Shown here: positions 1-8,456 of the stretch, in pieces
Layout of the letters: each line of letters begins with the position of its first letter
Numbering within the stretch: position 1 is the first letter of the stretch
DNA from: Pelagibacterales bacterium SAG-MED37
GTDB lineage: Bacteria > Pseudomonadota > Alphaproteobacteria > Pelagibacterales > Pelagibacteraceae
DNA: 64,000 bases
Reading direction: 5' to 3'
Assembly (NCBI GenBank): GCA_014653605.1
Contig: JACWEG010000004.1
Span: 1 to 64,000 of the forward strand
The notes under the pieces: generated by a model
What the model saw: only the letters and a program-made list of their open reading frames with translations
Told to the model about the DNA's origin: nothing
Database searches by the model: none
Made by a program: the position numbers and the translations under genes

Positions 1-1647
1 TTAATGTTGATGAAAGAGAAATTGTAAATGCTTTAGTTGCTTTAGGATTTGGTGCATCCTTAATATCAATTTTTGCAAGATTGGGTGGAGGGATATTTAC
101 AAAAGGAGCTGATGTAGGAGCCGACTTAGTTGGAAAAGTTGAGGCTGGTATACCAGAAGATGATCCTAGAAATCCAGCTGTAATTGCTGACAATGTTGGT
201 GACAACGTAGGTGACTGTGCAGGTATGGCAGCTGATTTATTTGAAACATATGCAGTTACTATTGTTGCAACAATGGTTTTATCATCTATTTTTTTCCAGG
301 GTGATATGTCTATGATGATTTACCCTTTAACTATAGGTGGAGCTTGTATTTTAACATCTATATTAGGTACATTCTTTGTAAAATTAGGTAAAAGTAAAAA
401 TGTGATGAATGCTTTATACAAGGGTTTTGTAGTTTCAGCTGTTTCGTCACTAATAATACTTTATCCAGTTACTGACTATGTATTAGGTTTAGACAATACA
501 TATAACTTAGAAAATAAAGTTTTTTCAGGTATGAGTTTATACTATTGTGGAATTATAGGTTTAGTAATAACCGGCTTATTAATTTGGGTTACTGAGTATT
601 ACACAGGAACTAATTACAGACCTGTAAGAAGTGTAGCTAGTTCATCGACTACAGGTCATGGGACCAATGTTATTCAAGGATTAGCTGTTTCACTAGAAGC
701 TACAGCAATTCCAGCATTAATTATTGTTACTGGAATACTAGCAACCAATCATATTGCTGGTCTTTATGGAATTGCAATTGCAGTCACAACTATGTTGGCG
801 TTAGCTGGAATGGTTGTTGCACTAGATGCTTATGGTCCTGTTACTGATAATGCAGGTGGTATAGCTGAAATGTCAAAGTTGCCGAATAATGTGAGAAAAA
901 CTACAGATGCACTTGATGCAGTTGGAAACACAACAAAAGCAGTCACAAAAGGTTATGCTATAGGTTCTGCAGGGTTAGGAGCTTTAGTTCTTTTTGCAGC
1001 TTACACAGAAGATATAAAACACTTTTCAAAAGAAGCAGGATCTGCACTTGAGGGAATCGTTGTTACTTTTGATTTATCAAATCCGTATGTTGTCGTAGGT
1101 TTATTAATTGGTGGAATGCTTCCATATTTATTTGGTTCAATGGGTATGCAAGCAGTTGGTAGAGCAGGTGGTGCCGTAGTTGTTGAAGTAAGAAGACAAT
1201 TTAAAAAATATCCAGGTATTATGAAGAGAAAACAGAAACCTGATTACGCAAAGCTTGTTGATTTATTAACAGTCGCTGCGATTAAAGAAATGATCATACC
1301 ATCATTACTACCAGTATTGTCACCAATTGTACTATACTTTATTATTTTTGCTATTGGTGGCCAAGTAGCTGCATTAGCTTCTGTTGGAGCAATGTTGTTA
1401 GGTGTTATTATAACTGGATTATTTGTAGCTGTTTCAATGACCGCAGGTGGTGGTGCTTGGGATAATGCAAAAAAAATATATTGAAGATGGAAATCATGGG
1501 GGTAAAGGATCTGAAGCACATAAGGCAGCTGTTACTGGTGATACAGTTGGAGATCCTTATAAAGACACTGCTGGACCTGCAGTTAACCCGATGATTAAGA
1601 TTACAAATATCGTAGCTTTATTATTGTTAGCTGTTATCGCTGGTTAA
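1..1647 (+). CDS. hppA: K+-independent membrane-bound proton-translocating pyrophosphatase; 5' partial, frameshifted
   Basis: Hydrolyses pyrophosphate to pump protons across the inner membrane. The reading frame is open to the left edge (first full codon at base 3), so the N-terminus lies outside the window. Visible family motifs are [32 protein letters not shown] and DNAGGIAEM, and the segment [14 protein letters not shown] carries the Lys/Thr pair typical of the K+-independent class. The frame breaks at a run of eight A (1469-1476), where frame 1 stops at 1484. The expected C-terminus ([19 protein letters not shown]...) continues in another frame from about 1470 to the stop at 1647, so removing one A restores the gene. 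Its 3' end overlaps the convergent bamE by 14 bp. Function is certain; whether the break is real is not. Confidence 0.93.
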
Positions 1648-2119
1648 TTTCTTTTCTTTTTTTGGCCCTCACACCAAGAGGGTCATTAATTTTTTGTCTC
1701 ATACTTGACATGAAATCATAAATAAAAGAGTTTCTTGCAAATGCTGCTTCTGTAGTATTACTAACAATCTTAATATCTTTCATATTATCTATATTTAAAA
1801 ACTCTTTCTTGGTTAGTACACCATAACTATCAATTTCTAAAACAAGCACATCATTTTTATAAATTATCATTTTTCCAAGATTTTTTATATTTGATTGAGT
1901 TTGTTTTCTTTCAATGTAGATCCACACATCATTATCAAATTTACTTTGAGTTGAAGGACTTCCTAAAATTCTTCTTATATCATTAGTAGTTGACTCATTT
2001 ACTATCAATGTTTTTTGTTTTTTTTCAAGAAATGGGACACCGTGGTGTTTATCAACTTTTTTAAATGAGCAATTAGTTGCTATAATTGAAAAAAAAATTA
2101 TATATAATATTTTTATCAT
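1634..2119 (-). CDS. bamE: BamE/SmpA-family outer-membrane assembly lipoprotein
   Basis: Predicted accessory lipoprotein of the BAM complex, which inserts beta-barrel proteins into the outer membrane. The 161-aa product starts with a short hydrophobic signal ([17 protein letters not shown]) whose Cys fits a lipobox. It then shows the SmpA/OmlA pattern: a region on regulating ('[13 protein letters not shown]') followed by '[11 protein letters not shown]' and a beta-rich stretch. The C-terminal part after about residue 110 is less conserved. It is convergent with hppA, and its start codon overlaps that of the divergent Cbp3-like gene by two bases (CATG), so its promoter must lie inside that neighbour. 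Confidence 0.8.
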   Translation of the reverse strand: MIKILYIIFFSIIATNCSFKKVDKHHGVPFLEKKQKTLIVNESTTNDIRRILGSPSTQSKFDNDVWIYIERKQTQSNIKNLGKMIIYKNDVLVLEIDSYGVLTKKEFLNIDNMKDIKIVSNTTEAAFARNSFIYDFMSSMRQKINDPLGVRAKKRKEINQR

Positions 2120-2584
2120 GAGTAAAAACTATATTAATATTTATAACAATTTAATCAATTTCTCTAGAAATAAAGATTTGTATATTTCACTTAATCGTCA
2201 AGATAATTTTTCTGATCGATTGACGTTTTTCTTGTTACATTTTGCCTTTTTTTTAAAAAACTATAAAAATGATGAAAATAAAGAGATTTTACAAAAAATT
2301 TATGATTTTAATTTCAGACAATTAGAACTTAGTATTAGGGAAATTGGCTACGGCGATCAATCTATAAACAAAAAAATGAAAGTTTATTTAAATTTGTTTC
2401 ATGCAATTGTTTCAGAAATTCATTTTTGGGATGATTTAGACAAAAATGAAAAATTAAAAAACTTTCTATATTTTTAGAAGATTTTAGTAAAATAGAGAAT
2501 TTAGTTGTATATTTTGATGATTTTAATCAAAATTTAACTAAAAAATCTTTGAATTTTTTTTTAAAAGGTGTAAGTAACCTTTAA
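2118..2584 (+). CDS. Ubiquinol-cytochrome c chaperone (Cbp3/UQCC1-like) family protein, frameshifted
   Basis: Members of this family assist assembly of the cytochrome bc1 complex. The ORF track gives 119 aa ending at 2477. The block [20 protein letters not shown] followed by [15 protein letters not shown] matches the conserved core of the family. The track stops inside a TATTTTTAG stretch, but a -1 shift at the T5 run (2471-2475) opens a further 37 codons ([17 protein letters not shown]..., ending FFLKGVSNL) to a TAA at 2582-2584, just before rpmF. The joined protein of about 155 aa fits the family size better, so a base is probably missing from the sequence or the gene needs slippage. The start codon overlaps the divergent bamE start. 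Confidence 0.68.
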
Positions 2585-2586
2585 TT

Positions 2587-2769
2587 ATGGCCGTACCAAA
2601 ACGAAAACAAACTCCTTCAAGGACTGGTATGAGAAGAGCTCAAAATATGAAGTTCTCCTCTAAGAACGTTGTTGAGGATAAAAAATCTGGTGAATATAGA
2701 TTATCTCATCATTTAGACTTAAAAACAGGTATGTATAAAGGTCGTCAAGTTTTAGATCCAAAAGAATAA
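2587..2769 (+). CDS. rpmF: 50S ribosomal protein L32
   Basis: Small structural protein of the large ribosomal subunit, 60 aa. The N-terminus [20 protein letters not shown] is the family signature. The Cys-pair zinc site found in some L32 proteins is absent, as in many alphaproteobacteria. It lies 15 bp before plsX, the standard rpmF-plsX pairing, and directly after the Cbp3-like gene, so the three are probably co-transcribed. Confidence 0.96.
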   Translation: MAVPKRKQTPSRTGMRRAQNMKFSSKNVVEDKKSGEYRLSHHLDLKTGMYKGRQVLDPKE

Positions 2770-2784
2770 TAATTTTTTTTAATA

Positions 2785-3786
2785 ATGTCAGATTTAATTA
2801 AAATTGCAGTTGATGCAATGGGTGGTGATGGTTCTCCTAAAAAAGTTATTGATGGCATCATTCATAGTCAAAAATCAAACAAAAGTAATTTCTTTAAAAT
2901 TTTTGGTGATCAGGATGAAATAAAAAAACTTATAAAGGGTAAGATTAATGATGCCTATTACGAAATAGTTCATACATCCAATGTAGTAAAAAGCACTGAT
3001 AGTCCTTTAGAAGCAGCTAAAAGAGGAAAAAATACTAGTATGTGGCTAGCAATTGAAAGTGTTAAAAAAAAAGAAACCGATATTGTTATTTCGGCAGGTA
3101 ATACAGGTGCACTACTTGTAATTGCTAAATTGAATCTTAAAATGATTGAAAATATTGATAAACCAGCTTTATCTGCTCTCTGGCCTAACAAAAAAGGTAT
3201 GAGTGTAGTTTTAGATCTTGGTGCAAATATTGAATGTAGTTCAAAAAATTTAGTTGATTTTTCTATAATGGGTTCATCACTTTATAAATCTCTATATCCA
3301 AATGAAATACCTAATGTGGCATTATTAAACATTGGGTCAGAAGAGCTTAAAGGAAATGAAATAATCAAAGAAACATATCAAACCTTAAATGATAAAAAAA
3401 ATAAAAATTTTGATTTCACTGGTTATATAGAAGGAAATGAACTTATGAATGGAAATGTAAATGTTATTGTTTCTGATGGCTTTACTGGTAATGTTGCACT
3501 AAAAACAGCAGAAGGTACAGCCAATTTTATAACTAGCGAACTTAAAAAGGCATTAAGCGGATCTATTTTAGGTAAAATTTCATCTATATTGAATATATCA
3601 AATCTTAAGAAATTTAAAAAAAGACTAGACCCAAGATTATATAATGGAGCAATTTTTATTGGTTTAGACTCACCTGTTGTAAAAAGTCATGGTGGAACTG
3701 ATTTTATTGGATTTTCAAATTCATTAAATGTTTGCAATAAGATTGTAAAAGGAAATTTGATAGATAAAATTAGAAGTAATATATAA
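2785..3786 (+). CDS. plsX: Phosphate acyltransferase PlsX
   Basis: Converts acyl-ACP to acyl-phosphate, the donor for the first acylation step of phospholipid synthesis; a peripheral membrane enzyme. The 333-aa protein begins IKIAVDAMGGDGSPKKVIDG, the PlsX signature, and carries VISAGNTGALL and VSDGFTGNVALKTAEG. Length is close to the family norm of about 340. It follows rpmF and precedes ihfA by 5 bp; fabH, which commonly sits between plsX and ihfA in alphaproteobacteria, is not here. Confidence 0.95.
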   Translation: MSDLIKIAVDAMGGDGSPKKVIDGIIHSQKSNKSNFFKIFGDQDEIKKLIKGKINDAYYEIVHTSNVVKSTDSPLEAAKRGKNTSMWLAIESVKKKETDIVISAGNTGALLVIAKLNLKMIENIDKPALSALWPNKKGMSVVLDLGANIECSSKNLVDFSIMGSSLYKSLYPNEIPNVALLNIGSEELKGNEIIKETYQTLNDKKNKNFDFTGYIEGNELMNGNVNVIVSDGFTGNVALKTAEGTANFITSELKKALSGSILGKISSILNISNLKKFKKRLDPRLYNGAIFIGLDSPVVKSHGGTDFIGFSNSLNVCNKIVKGNLIDKIRSNI

Positions 3787-3791
3787 ACAAA

Positions 3792-4091
3792 ATGAGAATA
3801 AATTTAACTAAAAAAGACTTAGTTAATACAGTTTATATGCAGATTGGATTTTCAAAACAAATCTCTGAAAATCTAATTGAAGAATTTTTTTCATTAATAG
3901 TCTTAACTTTAAAAAAAAAAAGAAGTGTAAAGATTTCTAAATTTGGAACATTTTCTATTAGGTCTAAAAAATCAAGAATTGGAAGAAATCCCAAAACCAA
4001 AGAAAGCAAAGTTATTTCCGAGAGAGATGTAGTACTTTTTAAACCATCAAAAGAATTTAAAGAATTTATTAATCAAAAAAAAGATGAATAA
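3792..4091 (+). CDS. ihfA: Integration host factor alpha-like HU/IHF DNA-binding protein
   Basis: Nucleoid-associated DNA-bending protein of 99 aa. It shows the HU/IHF fold: MRINLTKKDLVNTVY at the N-terminus, KISKFGTFSIRSKKSRIGRNPKT at the beta-arm, and a C-terminal helix. The position between plsX and a MerR gene is the usual alphaproteobacterial position of ihfA, which decides the alpha assignment. The 3' end overlaps the MerR gene by 8 bp, so they are translationally coupled. Confidence 0.88.
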   Translation: MRINLTKKDLVNTVYMQIGFSKQISENLIEEFFSLIVLTLKKKRSVKISKFGTFSIRSKKSRIGRNPKTKESKVISERDVVLFKPSKEFKEFINQKKDE

Positions 4092-4455
4092 AATAACAGG
4101 CTCATATAAAACTATAAGCGAGGTAGTAAAGATATTAGGTTTGAAATCCAAAAAGGGTGAGTCCTTACCAACACATACAATTCGTTTTTGGGAAACAAAA
4201 TTTAAACAAATAAAACCTAAAATATTTAATAATAATAGACGATATTATGATCAAAAAAATATTGAGTTATTAAAAAAAATTCATTTTTTACTTAAAGAGC
4301 AGGGGATGACTATAAATGGAGCCAAAAAAATATTAAACAATAATGAACCATTAAAACTTGACGAAACTTCAAATAATTCTATAAAGACTGATAATTTAAA
4401 AAATAAGTTAGTAAAGATTTCTAATCTTGTTAAAATTTTAAAAAAAATAAAATAA
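4084..4455 (+). CDS. MerR-family transcriptional regulator
   Basis: Predicted DNA-binding regulator of 123 aa. It has an N-terminal MerR winged helix-turn-helix: TISEVVKILGL, then THTIRFWETKFKQIKPK, then NRRYYDQKNIELLKKIHFLLKEQGMTINGAKKIL. The short Lys-rich C-terminus has no evident effector-binding or Cys metal-sensing domain. This orphan MerR immediately after ihfA is conserved in alphaproteobacteria, and its target is not evident from the sequence. It overlaps ihfA by 8 bp. Confidence 0.85.
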   Translation: MNKITGSYKTISEVVKILGLKSKKGESLPTHTIRFWETKFKQIKPKIFNNNRRYYDQKNIELLKKIHFLLKEQGMTINGAKKILNNNEPLKLDETSNNSIKTDNLKNKLVKISNLVKILKKIK

Positions 4456-4456
4456 T

Positions 4457-4648
4457 ATGGCAAAAAAAACACATGTAAAAGTACGTTTAGTTCCAGAAGC
4501 TAAACCTGATAGTCCCTTTTTTTATTATGTTAAAAAACCTGCTGGTGGTGAAAAAGCTAAAGTTAAATTAAAAGCAAAAAAGTATAATCCTGCTACTCGT
4601 AAACATGAAGTTTTTGTTGAAAAGAAACTTCCACCTCACAGTAAATAG
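4457..4648 (+). CDS. rpmG: 50S ribosomal protein L33
   Basis: Large-subunit ribosomal protein of 63 aa, a little longer than the usual 55 because of an insertion around PAGGEKAKVKLK. The start MAKKTHVKVRLVPEA and the end KKYNPATRKHEVFVEKKL match L33. There are no Cys residues, so this is the zinc-free type. It begins 1 bp after the merR stop, and the convergent chorismate mutase gene stops at the very next base. Confidence 0.9.
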   Translation: MAKKTHVKVRLVPEAKPDSPFFYYVKKPAGGEKAKVKLKAKKYNPATRKHEVFVEKKLPPHSK

Positions 4649-4939
4649 CTATCTTTTTTTAAAATTCCTTTTTTCGTAGTCAATATATGACCAGATCATA
4701 TTCTTCCAAATTCGGTTAGTTATTTTTGGATCAATTTTATTTTGTATAGATTTTTTTTTAATATTTTTAAGAATTAGTTTAATTCTTCTTTGATCTATTA
4801 TTTGCTTCTTTTTATCTTTAAGAGCTAATACTTTATTAACGAGGATTGTTCTTTTTTTAATTACTTTAATTAGAGTATTATCTAATTTATCTAGTTCTGA
4901 TCTAATTTTGCTCAGTTTTTTTCTTTTATGTGGCGACAT
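4649..4939 (-). CDS. Chorismate mutase, AroQ-type single domain
   Basis: Predicted to convert chorismate to prephenate in Phe/Tyr synthesis; cytoplasmic, all-helical. The 96-aa product covers one AroQ domain: KIRSELDKLDNTLIKVIKKR with the first active-site Arg, KVLALKDKKK with the active-site Lys, and DQRRIKLILKNI. There is no fused prephenate dehydratase or DAHP synthase domain. It is convergent with rpmG (zero gap) and divergent from ctaA with a 43-bp gap. The ORF track's ctaA start would overlap this gene and is not preferred. Confidence 0.8.
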   Translation of the reverse strand: MSPHKRKKLSKIRSELDKLDNTLIKVIKKRTILVNKVLALKDKKKQIIDQRRIKLILKNIKKKSIQNKIDPKITNRIWKNMIWSYIDYEKRNFKKR

Positions 4940-4982
4940 TTATATATTTGGATTATTAAAAAATTATTATATTTATGGCTTC

Positions 4983-5999
4983 ATGTATACAGTTAATCCA
5001 AAAATAAATAATCAATTATCTCTTTGGTTGATGACCATGTTTTGGATTATAGCAATTATGATTGTTGTTGGTGGTCTTACAAGATTAACTGACTCGGGTC
5101 TTTCCATAACTGAATGGCAGTTGTTTTCTGGTATCTTACCTCCTTTAAATAATAATGATTGGATCATGTATTTTAATCTCTACAAAAAAATCCCTGAGTA
5201 TGAATTACAAAATTACAACATGACTTTACAGGAATTTAAAATAATTTTTTGGTGGGAGTGGGGTCATAGATTTTTAGGAAGAGTAATTGGTATTAGTTTT
5301 CTAATTCCTTTAGTTTATTTCTCCTTTAAAATTGAATTTTATAAATTGTTAAATTTATATTTAATTTTTTTTCTCATATGTATCCAAGGTTTTGTAGGTT
5401 GGTATATGGTTAGTAGTGGTTTAGTCGATAGAGTTGATGTAAGTCATTTTAGACTATCAATTCATTTATTAATAGCATTTTTGATTTTATCATTAATTTT
5501 TTGGAATTATTTAAAAACTAAAGTTATCAATGAAAACACAAGAAGGATAAGTATATTTTTACCATTAATATTTTTGATACTTGTATTTATTCAAATAGTG
5601 GTAGGTGCTTTCGTTTCTGGTATGGATGCAGGTAAAATCTATAATTCTTGGCCTCTCATGGGCAATACTTATTTCCCAAATGATAATGATTTTAGAGATT
5701 TGTTTAAATTATCTGCTTTTAGTGATCCTTCTTTAGTCCAATTTATGCATAGAAATTTAGCATATTTGATCATGCTCTTTTATTTTTTTATTTTTTACAA
5801 AATATATAAAAACAAAATTTATGATTTATATAAATCTATAAACATTTTAGGTATTTTTATAATCCTGCAAATTATTTTAGGTATTTATACAGTAATATAT
5901 GGTGCACAACTATATATTGCAGCTATGCACCAATTAAGTTCAATTTTTTTAGTTAGTTCTTGTATTTATTTTTTCTATATAAATACAAGGTTTAGCTAA
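4983..5999 (+). CDS. ctaA: Heme A synthase (COX15/CtaA)
   Basis: Oxidises heme O to heme A for the aa3-type cytochrome oxidase; a polytopic inner-membrane protein. The 338-aa reading from ATG 4983 starts MYTVNPKINNQLSLWL. The longer track start at 4908 runs into the divergent chorismate mutase gene and adds no family sequence. Family motifs seen are GGLTRLTDSGLSITEW, WWEWGHRFLGRVIG, DVSHFRLSIHL, FMHRNLAYL and AAMHQLSSI, which include the four heme/copper-ligand histidines. About eight membrane segments are visible. The 3' end overlaps metY by 8 bp (convergent). Confidence 0.93.
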   Translation: MYTVNPKINNQLSLWLMTMFWIIAIMIVVGGLTRLTDSGLSITEWQLFSGILPPLNNNDWIMYFNLYKKIPEYELQNYNMTLQEFKIIFWWEWGHRFLGRVIGISFLIPLVYFSFKIEFYKLLNLYLIFFLICIQGFVGWYMVSSGLVDRVDVSHFRLSIHLLIAFLILSLIFWNYLKTKVINENTRRISIFLPLIFLILVFIQIVVGAFVSGMDAGKIYNSWPLMGNTYFPNDNDFRDLFKLSAFSDPSLVQFMHRNLAYLIMLFYFFIFYKIYKNKIYDLYKSINILGIFIILQIILGIYTVIYGAQLYIAAMHQLSSIFLVSSCIYFFYINTRFS

Positions 6000-7320
6000 C
6001 AGCCTTCAAAGTTCCTTTTGAAGATTTATTTAATGCTTGATCTAGATCTTCTATAATATCATCAATGTGTTCTAAACCGATACATAGTCTGACATAGCTT
6101 TGAGTCACACCAGATGCGGCAAGTTCTTTTTCATTTAATTGACTATGGGTTGTACTAGCTGGATGAATTGCTAAACTTCTAGCATCCCCAATATTTGCAA
6201 CATGATAGAACATTTTTAGAGATTCTATAAATCTTTTGCCAGCTTCAAAACCACCTTTTAATTCAATACCAACCATAGGCCCATTTCCACCTTTAAGATA
6301 TTTTTTGGCTCTATCAGCAATAAGTTTATCGTGTTCAGTAGAAAATATTACTTTAGTTACTTCTTTATGTTTTTTTAAATAATCAACAACTTTTTGTGCA
6401 TTTTCACAATGTTGTTTCATTCGTAAAGCTACAGTTTCAAGTCCTTGAATTATAGAAAACGCATTATCTGGTGAACAAGCTGACCCTAAGTCTCTTAATA
6501 AACAAACTCTAGCTCTTACTGCAAAAGGTATGTTTGCCCCAGTAAGTTCTGGTACAACCTTACCCCAAATAGCCCCACTATAACTTGCATCAGGTTCGTT
6601 AAATAAGGGTTGTCTTTTTGGATCTGCAGTCCAGTCAAAATTACCACTATCAACAATACTCCCTGCTATAGCAGTACCGTGTCCACCAATATATTTTGTT
6701 AGAGAATGAATTACGACAGCTGCACCATGTTCAATGGGTTTACATAGTATAGGAGCTGCTGTGTTATCCATTATTAAGGGGATATTATATTTTCTTCCTA
6801 TGTCAGACACTTCTTTAATTGGAAATACTCTTAAATATGGATTGGGCAGAGTTTCTCCGTAAAAAGCCCTAGTCTTATCATCAATAGATTTCTCAAAATT
6901 TTTAGGGTCTTTAGGGTCTGCATATCTAATTTCAATACCAAGCTTACTTAAAGTGTGCGTAAATAAAGAGACAGTACCACCATAAAGATCGGTTGAACTA
7001 ACTATATTGTCTCCAGCTTGAGCAACATTTAATACTGAAAATAATGAAGCAGTTTGTCCAGATGCTACCGTCAAACAAGCTAAACCTCCTTCAAGAGCTG
7101 CAATTCTTTTTTCTAATACATCGTTAGTGGGGTTCATTATCCTTGTGTAAATATTGCCAAATTCTTTTAAAGCAAAGAGATTTGCGGCATGATCCACACT
7201 ATTAAATTGATATGATGTAGTTCTATAGATAGGAACGGCTACTGCATTTGTTGTTGGATCACTCCTATAATCACCTCCATGAATGGCTATAGTTTCTGGA
7301 TTATTTCTTTTTTTTGTCAT
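5992..7320 (-). CDS. metY: O-acetylhomoserine sulfhydrylase (aminocarboxypropyltransferase)
   Basis: PLP enzyme that makes homocysteine from O-acetylhomoserine and sulfide, bypassing cystathionine. The 442 aa are full length for MetY. Motifs seen are IHGGDYRSDPTTNAVAVPIY, YTRIMNPTNDVLEKRIAALEGG, and HSLTKYIGGHGTAIAG with the PLP-binding Lys. The start is set by a strong AAGGAG five bases upstream. That site lies inside the 3' strand of a SAM-V-like aptamer, with a SAM-II-like aptamer further upstream, so expression is probably repressed by S-adenosylmethionine. It is convergent with ctaA and divergent from rplM. Confidence 0.95.
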   Translation of the reverse strand: MTKKRNNPETIAIHGGDYRSDPTTNAVAVPIYRTTSYQFNSVDHAANLFALKEFGNIYTRIMNPTNDVLEKRIAALEGGLACLTVASGQTASLFSVLNVAQAGDNIVSSTDLYGGTVSLFTHTLSKLGIEIRYADPKDPKNFEKSIDDKTRAFYGETLPNPYLRVFPIKEVSDIGRKYNIPLIMDNTAAPILCKPIEHGAAVVIHSLTKYIGGHGTAIAGSIVDSGNFDWTADPKRQPLFNEPDASYSGAIWGKVVPELTGANIPFAVRARVCLLRDLGSACSPDNAFSIIQGLETVALRMKQHCENAQKVVDYLKKHKEVTKVIFSTEHDKLIADRAKKYLKGGNGPMVGIELKGGFEAGKRFIESLKMFYHVANIGDARSLAIHPASTTHSQLNEKELAASGVTQSYVRLCIGLEHIDDIIEDLDQALNKSSKGTLKAVS

Positions 7321-7324
7321 TTTA

Positions 7325-7384
7325 CTCCTTTTTTAGTGCTTTTACTAAATGTAAGGCGCACAATATAGTTCAAATGCCTACCGA
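7325..7384 (-). promoter_or_regulatory. SAM-V-like riboswitch aptamer covering the metY ribosome-binding site
   Basis: Read on the minus strand, AGGC and GCCT form a short P1 stem around TTGAACTATATTG. Downstream, GCACTAAAAAAGGAG reproduces the conserved 3' pseudoknot strand of SAM-II/SAM-V aptamers. The last bases are the Shine-Dalgarno of metY, five bases from ATG, so ligand binding would hide the ribosome site. SAM-V riboswitches upstream of Met genes are known in SAR11; the class assignment is by recalled consensus, not by a covariance model. Confidence 0.8.
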
Positions 7385-7400
7385 TTGATTAATGAAAATT

Positions 7401-7450
7401 CCTTTTTAGCAGTTTTACGCCCGCAATAGGATCAAATCGGCAACTAATTA
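7401..7450 (-). promoter_or_regulatory. SAM-II-like riboswitch aptamer, upstream member of a tandem
   Basis: On the minus strand the core CCGATTTGATCCTATTGC, then GGGCG and GCTAAAAAGG closely matches the SAM-II pattern (GAUUUAACC.UAUUGC...GCUAAAAAGG). TGCC/GGCG can form P1, and TCCT/AGGA can form the pseudoknot. It sits about 80 bases upstream of the metY start, and the SAM-V-like aptamer lies between them. Because it is far from the ribosome-binding site it may act on transcription rather than directly on translation (inference). Confidence 0.75.
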
Positions 7451-7488
7451 GTAGCATATATGAACAAATATTCAAGATAAATATCAAA

Positions 7489-7516
7489 TTGACTTTGAAG
7501 TTAATAATAGTATTAA
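7489..7516 (+). promoter_or_regulatory. Possible promoter of rplM-rpsI
   Basis: TTGACT at 7489-7494 is followed after 16 bases by TATTAA at 7511-7516, in the divergent metY/rplM region. The implied start would leave a leader of only a few bases before the rplM ATG at 7527. This may be coincidence in AT-rich DNA. Confidence 0.3.
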
Positions 7517-7526
7517 TCCTCGCACA

Positions 7527-7985
7527 ATGACTAAATTCGTAAAAAAAGACCAGATAAACTCATCGTGGTATGAAATAGATGCAACAAATGCAGTCGTTGG
7601 TAGACTAGCTACAATTGTTTCTAAAATTATAAGAGGAAAAAATAAAACTACTTACACACCCCACATGGACAATGGTGATTTTGTTGTAGTTAAAAATATA
7701 GAACAAGCCAAATTTACAGGCAAAAAGTTTCAAGATAAGAAATATTTTAGACATACTGGTCATCCAGGGGGAATAAAAGAAACTACACCAGAAAAACTTC
7801 ACGAAAAAAAACCTGGTGAAACACTTAAATTAGCTGTTAAGAGAATGTTACCAGGTGGTGTTTTAGGAAGAAAACAGCTTACAAAACTAAAGATTTATTC
7901 TGGTAATGAACATCCACATGCCTCTCAAAATCCTCAAGTTATAGAATTGAATAAATTAAATAATAAAAATATTGTAAGAAATTAA
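7527..7985 (+). CDS. rplM: 50S ribosomal protein L13
   Basis: Large-subunit assembly protein, 152 aa. Family sequence is visible throughout: SSWYEIDATNAVVGRLAT, YTPHMDNGDFVVVKN, HTGHPGGIKE and VKRMLPGGVLGRKQLTKLKIY. It is first in the universal rplM-rpsI pair; its stop is immediately followed by the rpsI start. Confidence 0.97.
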   Translation: MTKFVKKDQINSSWYEIDATNAVVGRLATIVSKIIRGKNKTTYTPHMDNGDFVVVKNIEQAKFTGKKFQDKKYFRHTGHPGGIKETTPEKLHEKKPGETLKLAVKRMLPGGVLGRKQLTKLKIYSGNEHPHASQNPQVIELNKLNNKNIVRN

Positions 7986-8423
7986 ATGGAAAATACTCAA
8001 TCAACTCCAAAAACTCCTAAGATAAAGTTAGATTTTAAAGATAGTAAATATGCAACAGGAAGAAGAAAAACTTCTATAGCAAGAGTTTGGTTAAAAAAGG
8101 GTTCAGGAAAAATTTATGTAAATGGTAAACTTTTTAGTGATTATTTTGCTAGTGATAACCATAAAATGCAGATTACGAGACCCTTTGAGCTGATCAATCA
8201 AGCTACTGATTATGATGTAAGATGTAGTGTGAAAGGTGGTGGACCAACAGGACAAGCTGGAGCAATGGTACATGGTATATCTAAAGCATTAGTATTATTT
8301 GACGAAAATCTTAAATCTACTCTTAGAACTGAAAAATTGACCACTAGAGATTCTAGGGCAGTTGAGAGAAAAAAACCTGGAAGAAAAAAAGCTAGAAGAA
8401 GTTTCCAGTTCTCTAAAAGATAA
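7986..8423 (+). CDS. rpsI: 30S ribosomal protein S9
   Basis: Small-subunit protein whose C-terminal tail reaches the P site. The 145-aa product has ATGRRKTSIARVWLKKGSGK, a GGGPTGQAGAMVHGI block, and the terminal GRKKARRSFQFSKR (family SKR ending). The first ~20 residues are a low-conservation extension, as in other alphaproteobacteria. ATG follows the rplM TAA with no gap. Confidence 0.97.
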   Translation: MENTQSTPKTPKIKLDFKDSKYATGRRKTSIARVWLKKGSGKIYVNGKLFSDYFASDNHKMQITRPFELINQATDYDVRCSVKGGGPTGQAGAMVHGISKALVLFDENLKSTLRTEKLTTRDSRAVERKKPGRKKARRSFQFSKR

Positions 8424-8456
8424 TTTTTTTTTAATTTTAAACTGTTATAATATAAA

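Noticed and set aside
4908-4982. Longer start of ctaA in the ORF track
   Set aside because: It overlaps the divergent chorismate mutase gene and adds no COX15 family sequence; ATG 4983 fits better.
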